Source of the DNA: Terfezia claveryi
Taxonomy: Eukaryota > Ascomycota > Pezizomycetes > Pezizales > Pezizaceae
DNA length: 64,000 nucleotides
Reading direction: 5' to 3'
Assembly (NCBI GenBank): GCA_015179025.1
Contig: WHUX01000072.1
Location: 62,001 to 126,000 of the forward strand
Shown: positions 48,483 to 59,783 of the stretch, piece by piece
Position numbering within the stretch: the first letter of the stretch is position 1
Layout: each line of letters opens with the position of its first letter
The notes under the pieces: model-generated
Told to the model about the DNA's origin: nothing
Database searches by the model: none
Seen by the model: only the letters and a program-made list of their open reading frames with translations
Translations under genes and position numbers: made by a program

Positions 48483-48789
48483 CTACCCTCGACCATTACG
48501 CTGAGAAGCATCTGCATACCTGTTTCTCGCACACGCAAAGCAACTTGAAGGACTCGATGCAAAGGTGAATTCAGTACTGTAAGCAAGGCAAGCATCTAGC
48601 CGTCGAATAGTGGTACCAAGAATCCACTTACGCCTTGACACCCTCCTCGAACTCCTTTTCCGCAATGCTAACCGGTGCGGAGGACTGGAGATTGAATTGG
48701 ATGGCTTCATATTGGGTCGATCTCTCACTGTCCCTTCCTCCATTTCTTTGGTTCTTTTTCCCGTTGTCATTTGAATTATTGCTTCCCAT
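48483..48789 (-). CDS. Possible small novel gene, 83 residues (two exons)
   Basis: Unrecognised. An ATG at 48789, preceded in frame by a stop, opens MGSNNSNDNGKKNQRNGG, continues with RSTQYEAIQFNLQSSAPVS and then IAEKEFEEGVKA. There a consensus donor (GTAAGT) begins a 55-nt intron ending CTTACAG. Exons are 48632-48789 and 48483-48576; the spliced tail is Ser/Cys-containing (SSPSSCFACARNR). Without splicing the frame ends at 48628 with 53 residues. The N-terminus is polar and Asn/Gly-rich, the middle looks helical, and there is no targeting signal. It is convergent with THP3, 241 bp from its stop. Coding status is inferred from composition and the intron signals only. Confidence 0.42.
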
Positions 48790-51700
48790 GAATTAGGTCT
48801 ATTCATGGATGTATTGGTATCGAGCATGCACGCTGTTGGATTTGGGGAAGGATTCATCTTAGGCAAGTCTTTGTTAAATTTGACAGGGAAGTGTAGGTTA
48901 TGGGTATCATTGTTTTTGGAACCTTTGATTGTCCCGTTTTATTATTTCCTTTCGGTCTGTCATATCTGGTACTGAGTTTGATGGGAGTTTGGGGTTGCTT
49001 GGGTTGGGCAGGGGCTTTGCAAGCCAGACTAGGCTTCTGTGTATCGTTAAATTTCTCTGTTGAAATATTATAGTTACCTGTTGTATGATGCTGATGCTAT
49101 TGATGTAATGATATGATAGGTACCTAGGTATTTCATGATATGGAGTTCAACAGGGTAGATACATTGATATCTACCAGACTCCTTATGTGCGTCAAGCGGG
49201 ATGGTAACCGCCGAGTTGTATATTGTATTCTTATATTCCCCTTTTACCCCAGGCCTTTGTCCAATTCATATACTTTTCAGTCGTCATAATGCCCATGTCT
49301 ATGCATGGCGCTCATTCAGGATCGCCGCACAACACGGTAGATGAGGTAAATCCCTCACATATATTATACCTACTTCATACCCTCTACGAATTTGAAACTA
49401 GATACGTACATCCGCGGAGACACACGTGATTGTGAGACGCTTAAGGGGAAGGGAGCGAGGGTGACCCTTTTGCTGGGGATACATTAGGGTTAGTCTGGCT
49501 TGACATTAGGGTCCGATATAAATGCAGTTCTCAAGGCAGGTGGTACGTTTCAGGTAGGTGGGTTGATGATGGGTTTTTGGGCAAGGATTGCCAAGTACTT
49601 TTGTAGATACTGTACCTAACCTAACTACGGACCATATTATTGTGATATTCCTGCCAACTAGACTATGATATTCCCATAGGTGTATATTATTACGCATAAC
49701 CTGGTTATTACGCACACAGAGCGTGTAGTTAGAAATCCGTCTGGGCTCGTTTTGCAATTGTTCTCCTGCATAGAGACACATCTTATCCAATCCTCTGAAT
49801 CCTATTGCAGATCCAGGGGTTATCTCGATTGGGACTTTGGCTATTCTTTTAGCGTCATTATGGGGAAAATTTTAGCTGTCTGGATAATGCCCCTGCATTC
49901 CCTCAAAAAGGGCCTGGAGGATGGAACTCCTGGTATGGGGATGCATCATGCGATGTAATTGGATCTCAATAAAGCCAATTAAAAATCAGCAACGACCTTT
50001 TTTCTAGGTTAGAAGTAGTCAGGTCTAGAGTCTCATAAGATTGATGTGCCACCAGATATCATAGATATCATCAAGAGTTATCACCTCATGTCTGGCCACC
50101 AGGACTTGTGTCTGAGCCGGAGCTTTCTCCGCCAAATTATCTGTGTCAATGTCTCTACTTTCAGGCCGCCATAGAAGCAATAGAGTAAAAAATGCTCCGC
50201 AGCGGCGCCGATGGCGTCAAATACAATCTCAACCACGTGTGGCATATGGTGATAGTTTTGTGGAGATGAGGACTATTTGTGGTAAAGGCGTTTTCAACCT
50301 ATGTACCCATCTAGCGCCGGTATCTAGCTAACAATGAGACAAAAAAAGAGTTATCAAGAGCACGGCTTTGACTGTGGTACTTGCGCATGCACCGCTGGTG
50401 GTAGATCGACCACCTAGGAGTCGGCTCGACCTTCATGTCCCAAACATTTCGTTGTTGGGATAGCCGTTATTGATCATGACATCAAATGTTCTGATGCATA
50501 AATTAAATAACCCGCGTGAGTCTTATGTTCCAGATGTTCCAGATACCAAGATCAGCTTGGCTCAATATCAGGCCCCGGGCGGTTCATCCAGGCTACATGC
50601 GGACATCTTCAAGGCCAGCCTGACCCGACGATCCACCAAAAACTCTGATGAACAGGTAGGCTCTACGAGAAGCAAAGCTGTGTAGCTGTAACAAAATTTT
50701 GGCCTAAATTAAGCGCTGAATATGTAAAGAATTCCAAGAAACCCGCCCCACTGGCTGCCTAGTTTTTGCTGCTAGAACCGCACTAGGTATCGTAATGTCA
50801 ATCGTGAAAGTTGAATGGTTATAGGACGAGCTCCTTCTAAATGTTGGGGTCGTCCAGAAGCTGAAGGCGGGTCAGTGGCTTGACATGGTTGTTTTTGTTT
50901 TTCATTGAAGACAAGTCATGCCGAGGTTGTAGTTTGTCCAATGATATGATAAGGAGCAGCGATATGAGGGTAATTCAAAGTAGAGATCTACCTACGTACA
51001 GGATCAAGCAGCGCGCTTAAACAGGAAATCAGAGTCTGGGAACGAAAATATATGTATGGTTTGGAGCACGAAGAACAAGTCTCGTATTCTGGTTGAGGAG
51101 TTAGTCGTCTGAGGCCTCTAATGATCCGTCTCATCACGTGCGGGTCTCTGGACTAACCGCTGCTTTAGAAACACCGGGGCCCAGCTACCTAAGGGTTAAG
51201 TAGAGGCAACAGTTAATGCATTATTGGGGCCTCAACCCATGATATCCGATATTTCTCGATGCACTCCATGTTTCGTCCCCTCGAAGCTTAAACTGCAACT
51301 CTCCAATCGATAAGTATCCAACGATACCACATACATATCCTCCACCATTGCTGTGAATGCCTCATCTCCTTCTTCAGATGTCCTAAGCCCCCAGCAAGAA
51401 AAAAAAAAGTCGCTTGTCCAGTACCTACAGGGGCCGCCTGCTGCTCCAACCCTGCCAGTCACCCTCGCATCCTCCAGCAGTCGTTTACCCCCCTAACTTT
51501 CCAATTTATTCGTCCTGCTCAAAGGCACCAGCAGCTATCAGCTACATAGGTACATACTACATACTTTGCATTGGCTCAGCACTCTGATTCAGGAACGTGC
51601 CTACCCTACCCTACAGCTACTTGCATCTCGCTTTCACAGTGCAGCATCCCCCCGGTGTGGTTCCTAAGCAGCTTCCATCGTGAACCAAGTACTACGGTCG

Positions 51701-52296
51701 TAGAGTACAGTTGGTTCAAGAGGCCGAGGCGTACTGGCCCTTTCCCTTAATCTAGCGGCGGAGTTGCAAGGGTCTGGTCCTTATACCCCTCCACCCTCCC
51801 CACCACCCGCCGACCCACACCCACAAAGGACCGACCATACAGCGCGTGTCGCATTCACTGCAGGTTGCTGTCCGCTGCAGTCATCACTTTTGTTCCTACG
51901 GGCCTTCGTCTCCCAGAATACACTCTGGTCAACACCTCTGGTCCCTACATATTTGGATTCCAAGTTGGTATTTTGATACTCGTTCTTACCTGTTCATCTT
52001 TCCTCCCGCACAGACTCTTGCACCAAAAAAAGAAGCCCTACCCACAGGCCGCCATTCGCATCCCATTACCAATTAGCTGTTTCTCCCCTATCCCTTCGAG
52101 ACTTCCTGCTGTCAAAAGCAAGATAGCCGCAGGCAGCTTCCCGCTAGTAATATTGCGAACGCATCTGCAACTTGCGATTTATCATCTAGACCCAACGCCC
52201 CCCAATATTTTAATTCTACCTGGCCTATCTCTACCAGCCACGTCAAAAGCTTGCGACTCTTGGGGCTGCTGGTGATCGATAGAGGCATATTCCACG
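48790..52296. other. 3.5 kb intergenic region upstream of BEM1
   Basis: TA-flanked transposon termini occur at 49030 (right type), 49491 (left type) and 49665 (right type); the last two face each other 175 bp apart. A minus-strand frame at 51232-51462 is partly protein-like (EGDEAFTAMVEDMYVVSLD) and is preceded by an acceptor-like CTTAG, but I could not build a gene. The final 600 bases are C/T-rich and likely contain the BEM1 promoter and leader. Confidence 0.5.
49491..49665. mobile_element. Possible 175 bp TA-flanked inverted-repeat element
   Basis: The left end TAGTCTGGCTTG (49491) and the right end CAACTAGACTA (ending 49665) are imperfect inverted copies of the dispersed terminus. Both carry terminal TA. 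The pairing is inferred from orientation and distance only. Confidence 0.35.
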
Positions 52297-54214
52297 ATGA
52301 TGAAGGTATGTGCAGCCACGCATATGATAACTCTTTGGAGAATCGCACGACTGATCGGAGAACCGCACTGCGCATAGGGTATTCGGAGATCTATTAAGGG
52401 TGACAAAACGCACACCTTCGAGCCAAAGGCCGGACATATGTCAATAACCCCTAAGTCAGCTATAACTATCCAACCCCCAAAGAAGGTCAGTTTGCAGATT
52501 TTGCTCTTTAATTCGGCGCTGTAGAACTATGCATTCGCTAAAGTATGTGCATTTAGGTCATTAAAGCTCTTTACGACTACACCCCGCAGACAGACGAAGA
52601 ATTGGGCTTCTCCCGTGGTGATTTCTTCCACGTTATCGGCAGAGAAAATGATTCAGAATGGTACGAGGCATGCAATCCTGCGACCAATGCTAGAGGTTTA
52701 GTTCCTGTAGCATGGTTCCAGATACTGGGGAAAAGTGAACGCGATAGCTCTGATTCCTCCAAATCCCTGGGAAGCTTAGAGAGGACAGTCACCGACACTG
52801 ACTCTGGATACTCAGACCGATCAACAACTGACCGCCGCCAAGCGAGAAAGTCCACCCACGAGAAGGCCGGAGGTCCATTGTACGGTATTGTTCAGTATGA
52901 TTTTGTTGCAGAAAGACCGGACGAGCTGGAAGCGAAGGAAGGTGAAGCGGTCATTGTCATTGCCCAGTCAAACAAGGAATGGTTTGTTGCGAAGCCTATC
53001 GGAAGGTTAGGTGGTCCCGGCCTCATCCCCGTGGGATTTATCGAAATCCGCGACATGGTCACTGGCCTACCATGCGAGGACAAGGACGAGGCAATTCGGC
53101 GTGCTGGTGTTCCAAAAGTGGAAGAATGGAAGAGGAAGATTGCAGAGTATAAAAATAGCAGTATCTCTCTGGGCAAATTTGCAAACGATGCTCCCGAACA
53201 AAATGCAATGCAGCAGGATACAAGCTATGTATGTTATCTAGGTTAATGCCAAAACTTCCGTTAGCTAACAAGTGGGCGCTAGGATGCACAAAGCTCACAA
53301 AGTCGCCATTCTCGAGTGGGCTCGCAGTCGATGATCTCTTCTTACCCACCTGCACCAGTAGCTGCGTCAGTTGATGATTACAGTTTCGAGGGGGGCGGTA
53401 TTGGTATCTGGTGAACTGTACCATGGAGGACGGCCGTCACTGGGCCCTACGCCGCTTCTACGAGGATTTTTACGATTGCCAGATTACGCTTCTGAAGACG
53501 TTCCCAGAGGAGGCTGGTCAGAACAACCCAGCATCACGGACATTACCTTTCATGCCGGGACCTGTGACATTCGTTACTGATTCAATCTCTAGCGCGCGAA
53601 GGGCAAGTTTAGATGAATACATCAAGAAGCTTCTGGAGATGCCACCGCATATCTCAAAATGTCAGTTGATACGGGAACTATTTACCCCCAGGCCGAATGA
53701 CATAGAGAAGCCATATGCCTCCCAAGCTCTTGTGTCTGAGCTCTTCCCTCAGCGAAACTCGCAAATATCTCAACACTCTAGCGATTCTTCACGAGAGCTG
53801 TCAAGGCAGTCATCCGGCGGAAACCTCAGTGGCAATAATTACGCAGGGCAGGCACCGCGTGCACCTGGTCAGCGAACAAATAGTGTTGGGCAGGCTCATA
53901 TGGTACATATGCGAACGGTATCCGACTTGCAGCCACCAAGGATGTTGAGGGAAGGAAGCACGCAGTCAACCCAACAACAGAACTTCATCAAAATTAAGGT
54001 TTCCTACCAGGATGAGATGATTGCTCTCCGGCTACCCAGGGATGTGTCGTTTTCGCAACTCCAAGAGAAGCTCCATGAGAGGTTAGGCAATATCGACCTC
54101 AGCTGCATACAATTCAAAGATGAGCCGTCGAGCTCCTTCATCAACATGATTAGCGATGCCGATCTCTTTACTGCCATAAATCGCAACGCCAAGCTCGTCC
54201 TTTATGTGATGTAA
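52297..54214 (+). CDS. BEM1: Bem1/Scd2-like polarity scaffold (SH3-SH3-PX-PB1), frameshifted
   Basis: Predicted scaffold that links Cdc42, its GEF and PAK kinases at growth sites and the septum, and NADPH oxidase in some fungi. Exons are 52297-52305, 52378-52485, 52557-53228 and 53283-54214. The start MMKGIRRSIKGDKTH comes from a 9-nt first exon plus the second. SH3-1 (about 40-97) has VIKALYDYTPQTDEELGFS and GDFFHVIGREND; SH3-2 (about 145-205) has GIVQYDFVAERPDELEAKEG. PX begins near residue 300 (WYLVNCTMEDGRHWALRRFY). PB1 (about 498-573) has FIKIKVSYQDEMIALRLP and ends AKLVLYVM. The reading frame breaks in the G-run at 53390-53395; one additional G restores 573 codons through RYWYLV. The usual Ile/Val-rich first PX strand is not obvious. 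A sequencing error is the simplest explanation. Confidence 0.92.
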
Positions 54215-55574
54215 AATTCCTACACAGGAGGATAGTTGTCATTTACCTAACGATCAATAGACCTGGGGATTTAGAAACGAAATCCTAACAAATTGGTGTC
54301 GAACATGGCTGATATGAACGTGACCTTAAAGTGGGGATGAGATGAAGCCATGATCCTTTTTCTACGCACATTTACTTCTTTCTACTATTAGTTCGGTTTG
54401 GGAGGGGGAATTGAAACTTTGTTCCGGGATGCATTTTTTGGGTGCTGGAGAGGAAAATTTAAGAGAAAAGTTGGTCTTCTGTCCTGTCTGGCTTGGTCTG
54501 GCTGTCGTTTTCTGGGTTTTATAGTTTCATGTTTGTGCTTTTTTTTCCTATTTTTTTTTTTTGGCTATATGTCGTAGCTGATCTCACAGATATTCTTTTG
54601 TCCAACTATCCGCTCCATCTCGTTTACACTTTTATACTTTTTTCCTTACCTGAAGCACTACTACGTCTATCTTCGTCTGTTCTATGGCATCTGGGATTGC
54701 TTTTTCCTTATATATAGCCCCTTTACCAGCTTTTCCTTGTCTCATCAGATCAACTCTTGCACGCATGGCCGCGCCTAAGCTTTCTTTTGTACTTTTCGGT
54801 CACCGAGCCAAATCTGTCAGTTTCCGTTTCATATCTTTCCTTACAGTTCTCCTTTGTTTTCCTATGGTATTTTTCTTTGATATAAGCTTATAGCTCAAAG
54901 TGAAGTCAAAGATATCTCGGCGTGCCTAGGGTGGATGGAGTGGGTGGTGCAGGACGAGACCTCTGTAGATAGCGATCCCTCTTTGGTGTTATTTGCGTTT
55001 TTGCTTTTCATTACTCAATATCTTGCTCTCATTTGTGCTTTAGCCAATGTGCCTTTCTCACTGTGTTTTATCTTCTTGCTCAATAAGACACATAATGGAA
55101 TCAAAGTATTCTTCTGTGATAAGACCGCTTAAATGAAGAGCAGGTCACTTGGTGAGCCGATTACCCTCAACATTGGGAGCTCCTTTCCCCACACCACGTG
55201 ACACGGTAACGTTTGAAATCCGTAAATCTAGCACCTTCTAGAAGCCCTTGCTCTTTGGCTTCAGCGGCTTTTGATTGAGCCGCCGATTTCTAATTATCGT
55301 GTTACGCGTCTTCCAGGGCCCGCAATCCCCCAGTCATCTTCACGAAGAAAATCAAGCCAGGGCAAAACTGGGCCTCCGAACGGAGTTTCGTATGTTTTGC
55401 AATCTGGGAGATTAGGATCGATTATATAAAAGCTCCGTTGTCCGTCAGAGAAACGAGGGTTCATATTCATCCACATTCTCTACTATACAACTCTAACCAT
55501 CAAAATAATAGGGAGGAGCTCGCTTTTCTGGAGTTCGGCAGTATATATACCAGTTCCTGTTTGTTTTGAAGGAT
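54215..55574. other. Intergenic region BEM1-CUZ1
   Basis: 1.36 kb, T-rich in the first 700 bases (long T-runs at 54539-54561), consistent with BEM1 3' flank. The distal part holds a 60-codon minus-strand frame (55294-55476, listed separately) and the CUZ1 promoter. Confidence 0.55.
55294..55476 (-). CDS. Hypothetical 60-residue open frame divergent from CUZ1
   Basis: Unrecognised. The frame starts MWMNMNPRFSDGQRSFYIID and continues with LPDCKTYETPFGGPVLPWLD, ending GPGRRVTR. Amino-acid composition is varied and aromatic, unlike nearby chance frames, and the start lies 98 bp from the CUZ1 start. It has no signal peptide or membrane segment. It may be a remnant or a lineage-specific microprotein, or chance. 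Confidence 0.28.
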   Translation of the reverse strand: MWMNMNPRFSDGQRSFYIIDPNLPDCKTYETPFGGPVLPWLDFLREDDWGIAGPGRRVTR

Positions 55575-56631
55575 ATGAATAACTACGACGAGAGGGTCAT
55601 AACCGGCGAACAAAGCTACTCTGAGATAAAGGAGCGGGATGTCGGCGCTATTGGGAAACACTGTGACGTAAAGAGCTGTCATCAACTTGACTTCTTACCA
55701 TTCAAATGTGAGAGCTGTCTTGGGTAAGTTCTCCCTCAACTCCCTCAACAATACCTGAAAATTACATTCTAATATTTCCGCCTAGGACCTTTTGTCTTGA
55801 CCACCGCACCGAAACCGCACACACCTGTCCCCACGAGGGGAAATGGGCCGCCGCTCGTCGCCGCCGCGAAGTCGGCATCTCATCACCCTCACCCTCCTCC
55901 TCCTCCTCCTCCTCCACCGGCCGAACTCTTGGACCATCGACCTGTGCCCACTCACAATGCAAAACTACCATCCACACAGCCCGTAGTGCGGGCGTGCTCT
56001 GTCCATATTGTAAGCGAACTTACTGTCTGCCCCACCGCCTCCAGGATTCCCACAACTGCTCCACACTCCCACCACTTCTCCCACCCACGACAAAAGCACA
56101 AGCAACTGCGACTGCGAAGGGAGCTCTTGCCAAGTTTAAGGCTTGGACGGCGGGGAAGAGTGAGAGGGTTGGGGAGAAGGTTAGGGAAAAACGGCAGGGG
56201 AGTACGGTGGTGGAGACGCTGAGGCTGAAGAGGGAGGCGAAGGGGGACGATAAGGTGCCTGTGGATAAGAGGGTATGGGTTTATGTGGAGGCGGAGAAGG
56301 GTAGTACTATGAGTAAATTACCGAAGGGCGAGTTTTTCTATAGCAAGGTACCTATTATTCCGCCTATAGTTTCATTCTCGGGAAAACAGCCACTAAACCC
56401 ATTATGCAGGACTGGAGCGTAGGAAAAGTCCTCGACCAAGCCGCCTCAGCTCTACAAGTGCAGAATGTCAATAACCGTGGTGACGACGACGATCAACGAT
56501 TACGAATATTTCATGTCGAGGGGGGCCGAGTGCTCGGTTTTTCGGAAAAGTTTGGAGATACGGTTATGACGGGGAACACCATTGTCTTGTTGAGAGGAAT
56601 GATGCTACATGATGTAATGGTGGAGGCATAG
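55575..56631 (+). CDS. CUZ1: Cuz1-like AN1 zinc-finger protein (Cdc48/proteasome associated)
   Basis: Predicted ubiquitin-proteasome cofactor; yeast Cuz1 binds Cdc48 and the proteasome and protects against arsenite. Exons are 55575-55723, 55786-56347 and 56410-56631, giving 310 residues. The first AN1 finger (about 30-70) reads GKHCDVKSCHQLDFLPFKCE then FCLDHRTETAHTCP. A Ser-rich linker (a TCC codon run at about 55890-55915) precedes the second finger, CAHSQCKTTI through LCPYCKRTYCLPHRLQDSHNC. The C-terminal ubiquitin-like part includes RVWVYVEAEKGSTMSKLPKG, DWSVGKVLDQAASALQV and GNTIVLLRGMM. This AN1-AN1-UBL order is that of Cuz1. The start at 55575 lies after a TATA-like stretch (55542-55549). 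Convergent with the acyl-CoA synthetase gene. Confidence 0.92.
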
Positions 56632-57397
56632 GCCGGGCGGTGGAGCACAGCTGAATGTTTGAGATATGTATTTATTTTGCTGTGTTTAAGGAGCAATCCC
56701 AGTTGTATAGATGGGGGTGGGTCTTCTGGCGTTTTATTTTATTGTCGTCGTTATATGGTTTAGCTTATGGGGGTTTATAATCATAGAGTGGCACTTCTTT
56801 TTACACCCATTACCTCAAACGCTCTCGCCCCTCTACGGGAGGGTCTGATCACGCCATTAGTTATATAAGTAGTAGATATGCCCACGAATAGTAGAAAAAA
56901 AAATGGCGACGTTGACATGATTCGAACATGCGCAGGCAAAGCCTAATTGATTACCGTATCATGGTTGATTCGAGTCAATCCCCTTAACCACTCGGGCACA
57001 ACGTCGTTTGATAATCATGTGGATAACATACTAAATTTAGATAGTGAAGAGATGTGCATATTAACATTCACGACGTTACCATGAAAACTCAGGGTAAGCA
57101 AAATCGTAGTCGAACAATAAACAAAAAAAAATAACTATTACGTGGTTTCATAATCAGAGAGATATCACGTCCAAAAAAGAAAAAGGGGGCTCAGACAAGG
57201 GTGTAGCAAGGTGGAAGCAATAGAAGAAAAACGATATATCAACCGAACCATTAATTTACCCGTGACACAGGAAAGTCCCCAACCCATGCCAATCCGTATT
57301 CCATATCCCAATTATCCATGTCCACATCCACATCCACATAAAACATTGAAACATTTTGCAACAAACTTCAGCTAACTGAGATGTATATTATTCGCGC
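56632..57397. other. Convergent 3' region CUZ1/acyl-CoA synthetase containing a tRNA gene
   Basis: AT-rich spacer between two convergent protein genes. Apart from the tRNA-Ser gene (56907-57005) only A-runs (for example 57121-57131) are seen. Confidence 0.65.
56907..57005 (-). tRNA. tRNA-Ser(CGA) with intron
   Basis: Read on the minus strand, a 7-bp acceptor stem (GACGTTG/CAACGTC) closes the molecule. The D-arm CCCGAGTGGTTAAGGGG contains the A box, and the anticodon stem is ATTGA/TCAAT with CTCGA in the loop, giving anticodon CGA. A short intron of about 17 nt directly after the anticodon separates the stem halves. A long variable arm (TAGGCTTTGCCTGCG), typical of class II serine tRNA, and a T-arm with GTTCGAATC (B box) follow. 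CCA is not encoded, as usual in eukaryotes. Confidence 0.93.
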
Positions 57398-59783
57398 CTA
57401 AGCAGCAGCGTAAACCTCGTCGATCTCAGTCTTGTACTTCTCAAGAAGCCCTCTCCTGTTCAACTTCTGTGCACTTGTGACCATGTTCTAAGAAACGCCA
57501 GAATGTCAGTAAATTCACTTTCGCTATCGTAGGGTGTTGCACAAATTGGTTTCCAACTCACATTCTCAGGTGTCCACTCCTCAGAAGACAATACTACTCC
57601 CTCAATCAACTCAATACCGGCCAAACCAGCCTTCTTTCCGACCTCGTGCATTTGCTTCAATACCGCAGATCGGAGTTTAGGGTTGTGCACGATATCACTG
57701 AACTCGCCCTCAACCTTAATCTCGGAGGCAAGCTTCTTGAGGACTCCCTCAACAGGCACAATGATGGCGATGGGTTTAATTTTTGTTTGATCGGCATAAA
57801 CACAGATATTTTGTACGACGGTGACAGATCGGTAGATAGACTCGAGCTAGAAAAGAGTTAGTATCACTGGTGAACGTAAAATCCCAATGTAGTAGTTATT
57901 TACCTTCTCGAGGGCAATGTACTCTCCATTCTGCGTCTTGACTAAGTTCTTCTTCCTGTCAATGATTCTGAGGTGACCTTCCTTCGTCCATTCACCGATA
58001 TCCCCAGTCATGAACCATCCGTCCTTGAACGCCTCTGCAGTCTCCTTGTCGTTTTCATAGTATCCAGCTGCGACACTGTCACCCTTGATCCATATTTCTC
58101 CTTGCTCGGGTTCATTCCTAGTGAGGTAACCCGCCTCTGGATAGTCAACGAGCTTAATCTCAGCGGAACCAACGATAGTTCCGTTGGTCTCCGTAGTCCA
58201 CTCACATGGGTCGGTTAAGGTACCCATACTGTTGGTACCAGTTAGCAACGAGCATATCGTAACTGAGGTAAAGACGGAATTATACTCACGCAGCAGTCTC
58301 CGTCAAACCATATCCACAAAGCATGGGGGCAATAACCATACTGAGGAACCGTTGTGTCTCCTTCGCAATGGGGCCACCACCATACATCATAATACGGAGT
58401 CTGCCACCAGTAGCTTCCCTCACCTTCTTGAAGATGACGTTGTCCAAGATCCCAGCACCGGGCAGACCGGTGTTTAGAAGGAATTGTTTCGCATTCAATC
58501 CAGCCCAGAAGAGTTTCTGGCTTATTCCTGGTGCCTGACCAACCTTTTCGATGATACCCTTCTTGATGGTCTCGAACACTGCCGGGACACCAACCATGAT
58601 GGTTGGTCGGAACTCGGCAATGTCACCCTTGCAGTTACGCATGGACCTATCAGCGAGTGTCTTAGGGTTTCCGTAACCCATTGTTCCTCCCCAGAAGATG
58701 CAGGCATTCTCAAACACGAATTCTAGGATATGTGCGAGGGGTAGATAGGTAATGAGATAATCACCAGGGCCGATATAAGGACCAATAACGACGGTAACAC
58801 CAGAAACTGTATTTATATTAGTGATGATTGAGGTGGGTAAATGCTGAAATCCTCACCCGCAGCAACTACAGCCTTGTGCAGTAAGGGCACACCCTTTGGA
58901 GGGCCTGTAGACCCAGATGTATACATGATACCCATCAGATCTTCTGGTGAAGGAGGTACGGGGTCATGCTTCTTTTCTTGCCCAAGCTTAACGAGATCAT
59001 CAAAACTGATAATCGTCAATCGCGGATGCTTGTCCTTTAATTTATCAATGTGCTCTGATTTCACTGGAGCTTCAGTGTTGTAGATAATATAGTGTACGTC
59101 GGTCGCCGTATCCAAAGGGTTCATCAACTGCGGGAGCAGATGTGGATCCAAGAAGATGGCCTTAGCATGCGTTTGTTTCAATGAATGGGTCAAGCCCTCC
59201 TGACCCAAAGTATCGTAAGCCGTCACGATAGTCATTGACTGGGAGCCGGCACCATGGGCCACTGCTAGCCATTTCGCACTGGTAAACACCTTTAGAAATG
59301 ACACCTTTTATCGCATTTTTTCTAGAAAGCTCACCTAGTAGCTGCAAAAATTTGTACTCTGTCCCCTTTCTCTAACCCCAAGGCTCTCAATCCACTTCCA
59401 ACATCGTGCATCAACTGAGCATATTCATTGAAACTGAGGTAGGTATATCCAGACTTCTCAAAATAGCTCCACATCTTAGGGATTTCAACTTCCTGGCCAT
59501 CGACCATCTTTTTCATCATTGTCTTCTCCTCGTGCATCTGAATCAGCTCTCGGGACCCCATGCAACGCAAGTCTCCAAATTTCCTCGCTCCTCTCATGAC
59601 AATCTCATAGGTCGTTCGACAGTCTTCCTCGAGATAGGACTTCACGCCATCTACGCACTTGGGATGCCGGCGGGGAATACCCTCTCCTTCCTTCTTTTCT
59701 GTGCCAGGGACCTGGATGCTGAAGGGGGGCCTGTGGGTGGTACATGGCTGAAGGGAATGCTGTTTCTTAGCCATCTTAGCCAT
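57398..59783 (-). CDS. Long-chain fatty acyl-CoA synthetase (Faa1/Faa4-like)
   Basis: Predicted ATP-dependent ligase activating long-chain fatty acids for lipid synthesis, import and beta-oxidation. Exons in transcript order: 59335-59783, 58857-59278, 58290-58806, 57904-58228, 57562-57846 and 57398-57487, giving 695 residues. The AMP-binding P-loop YTSGSTGPPKGV lies near 269-280. LPLAHILEFVFENACIFWGG is followed by GYGLTETAAMGT (adenylate site) and the fatty-acyl-CoA-synthetase signature DGWFMTGDIGEWTKEGHLRI, then DRKKNLVKTQNGEYIALEK and the C-terminal KLNRRGLLEKYKTEID. The C-terminus VYAAA is not a PTS1, so a peroxisomal matrix location is not indicated. The presence of GVKSYLEEDCRTTYEIVMRG in the N-terminus supports the Faa1/Faa4 class. 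Paralogue assignment is uncertain. Confidence 0.94.

Noticed and set aside
51232..51462. 76-codon minus-strand frame with EGDEAFTAMVEDMY
   Set aside because: Partly protein-like and preceded by an acceptor-like CTTAG, but no upstream exon or start could be found. Kept only as a note in the intergenic entry.
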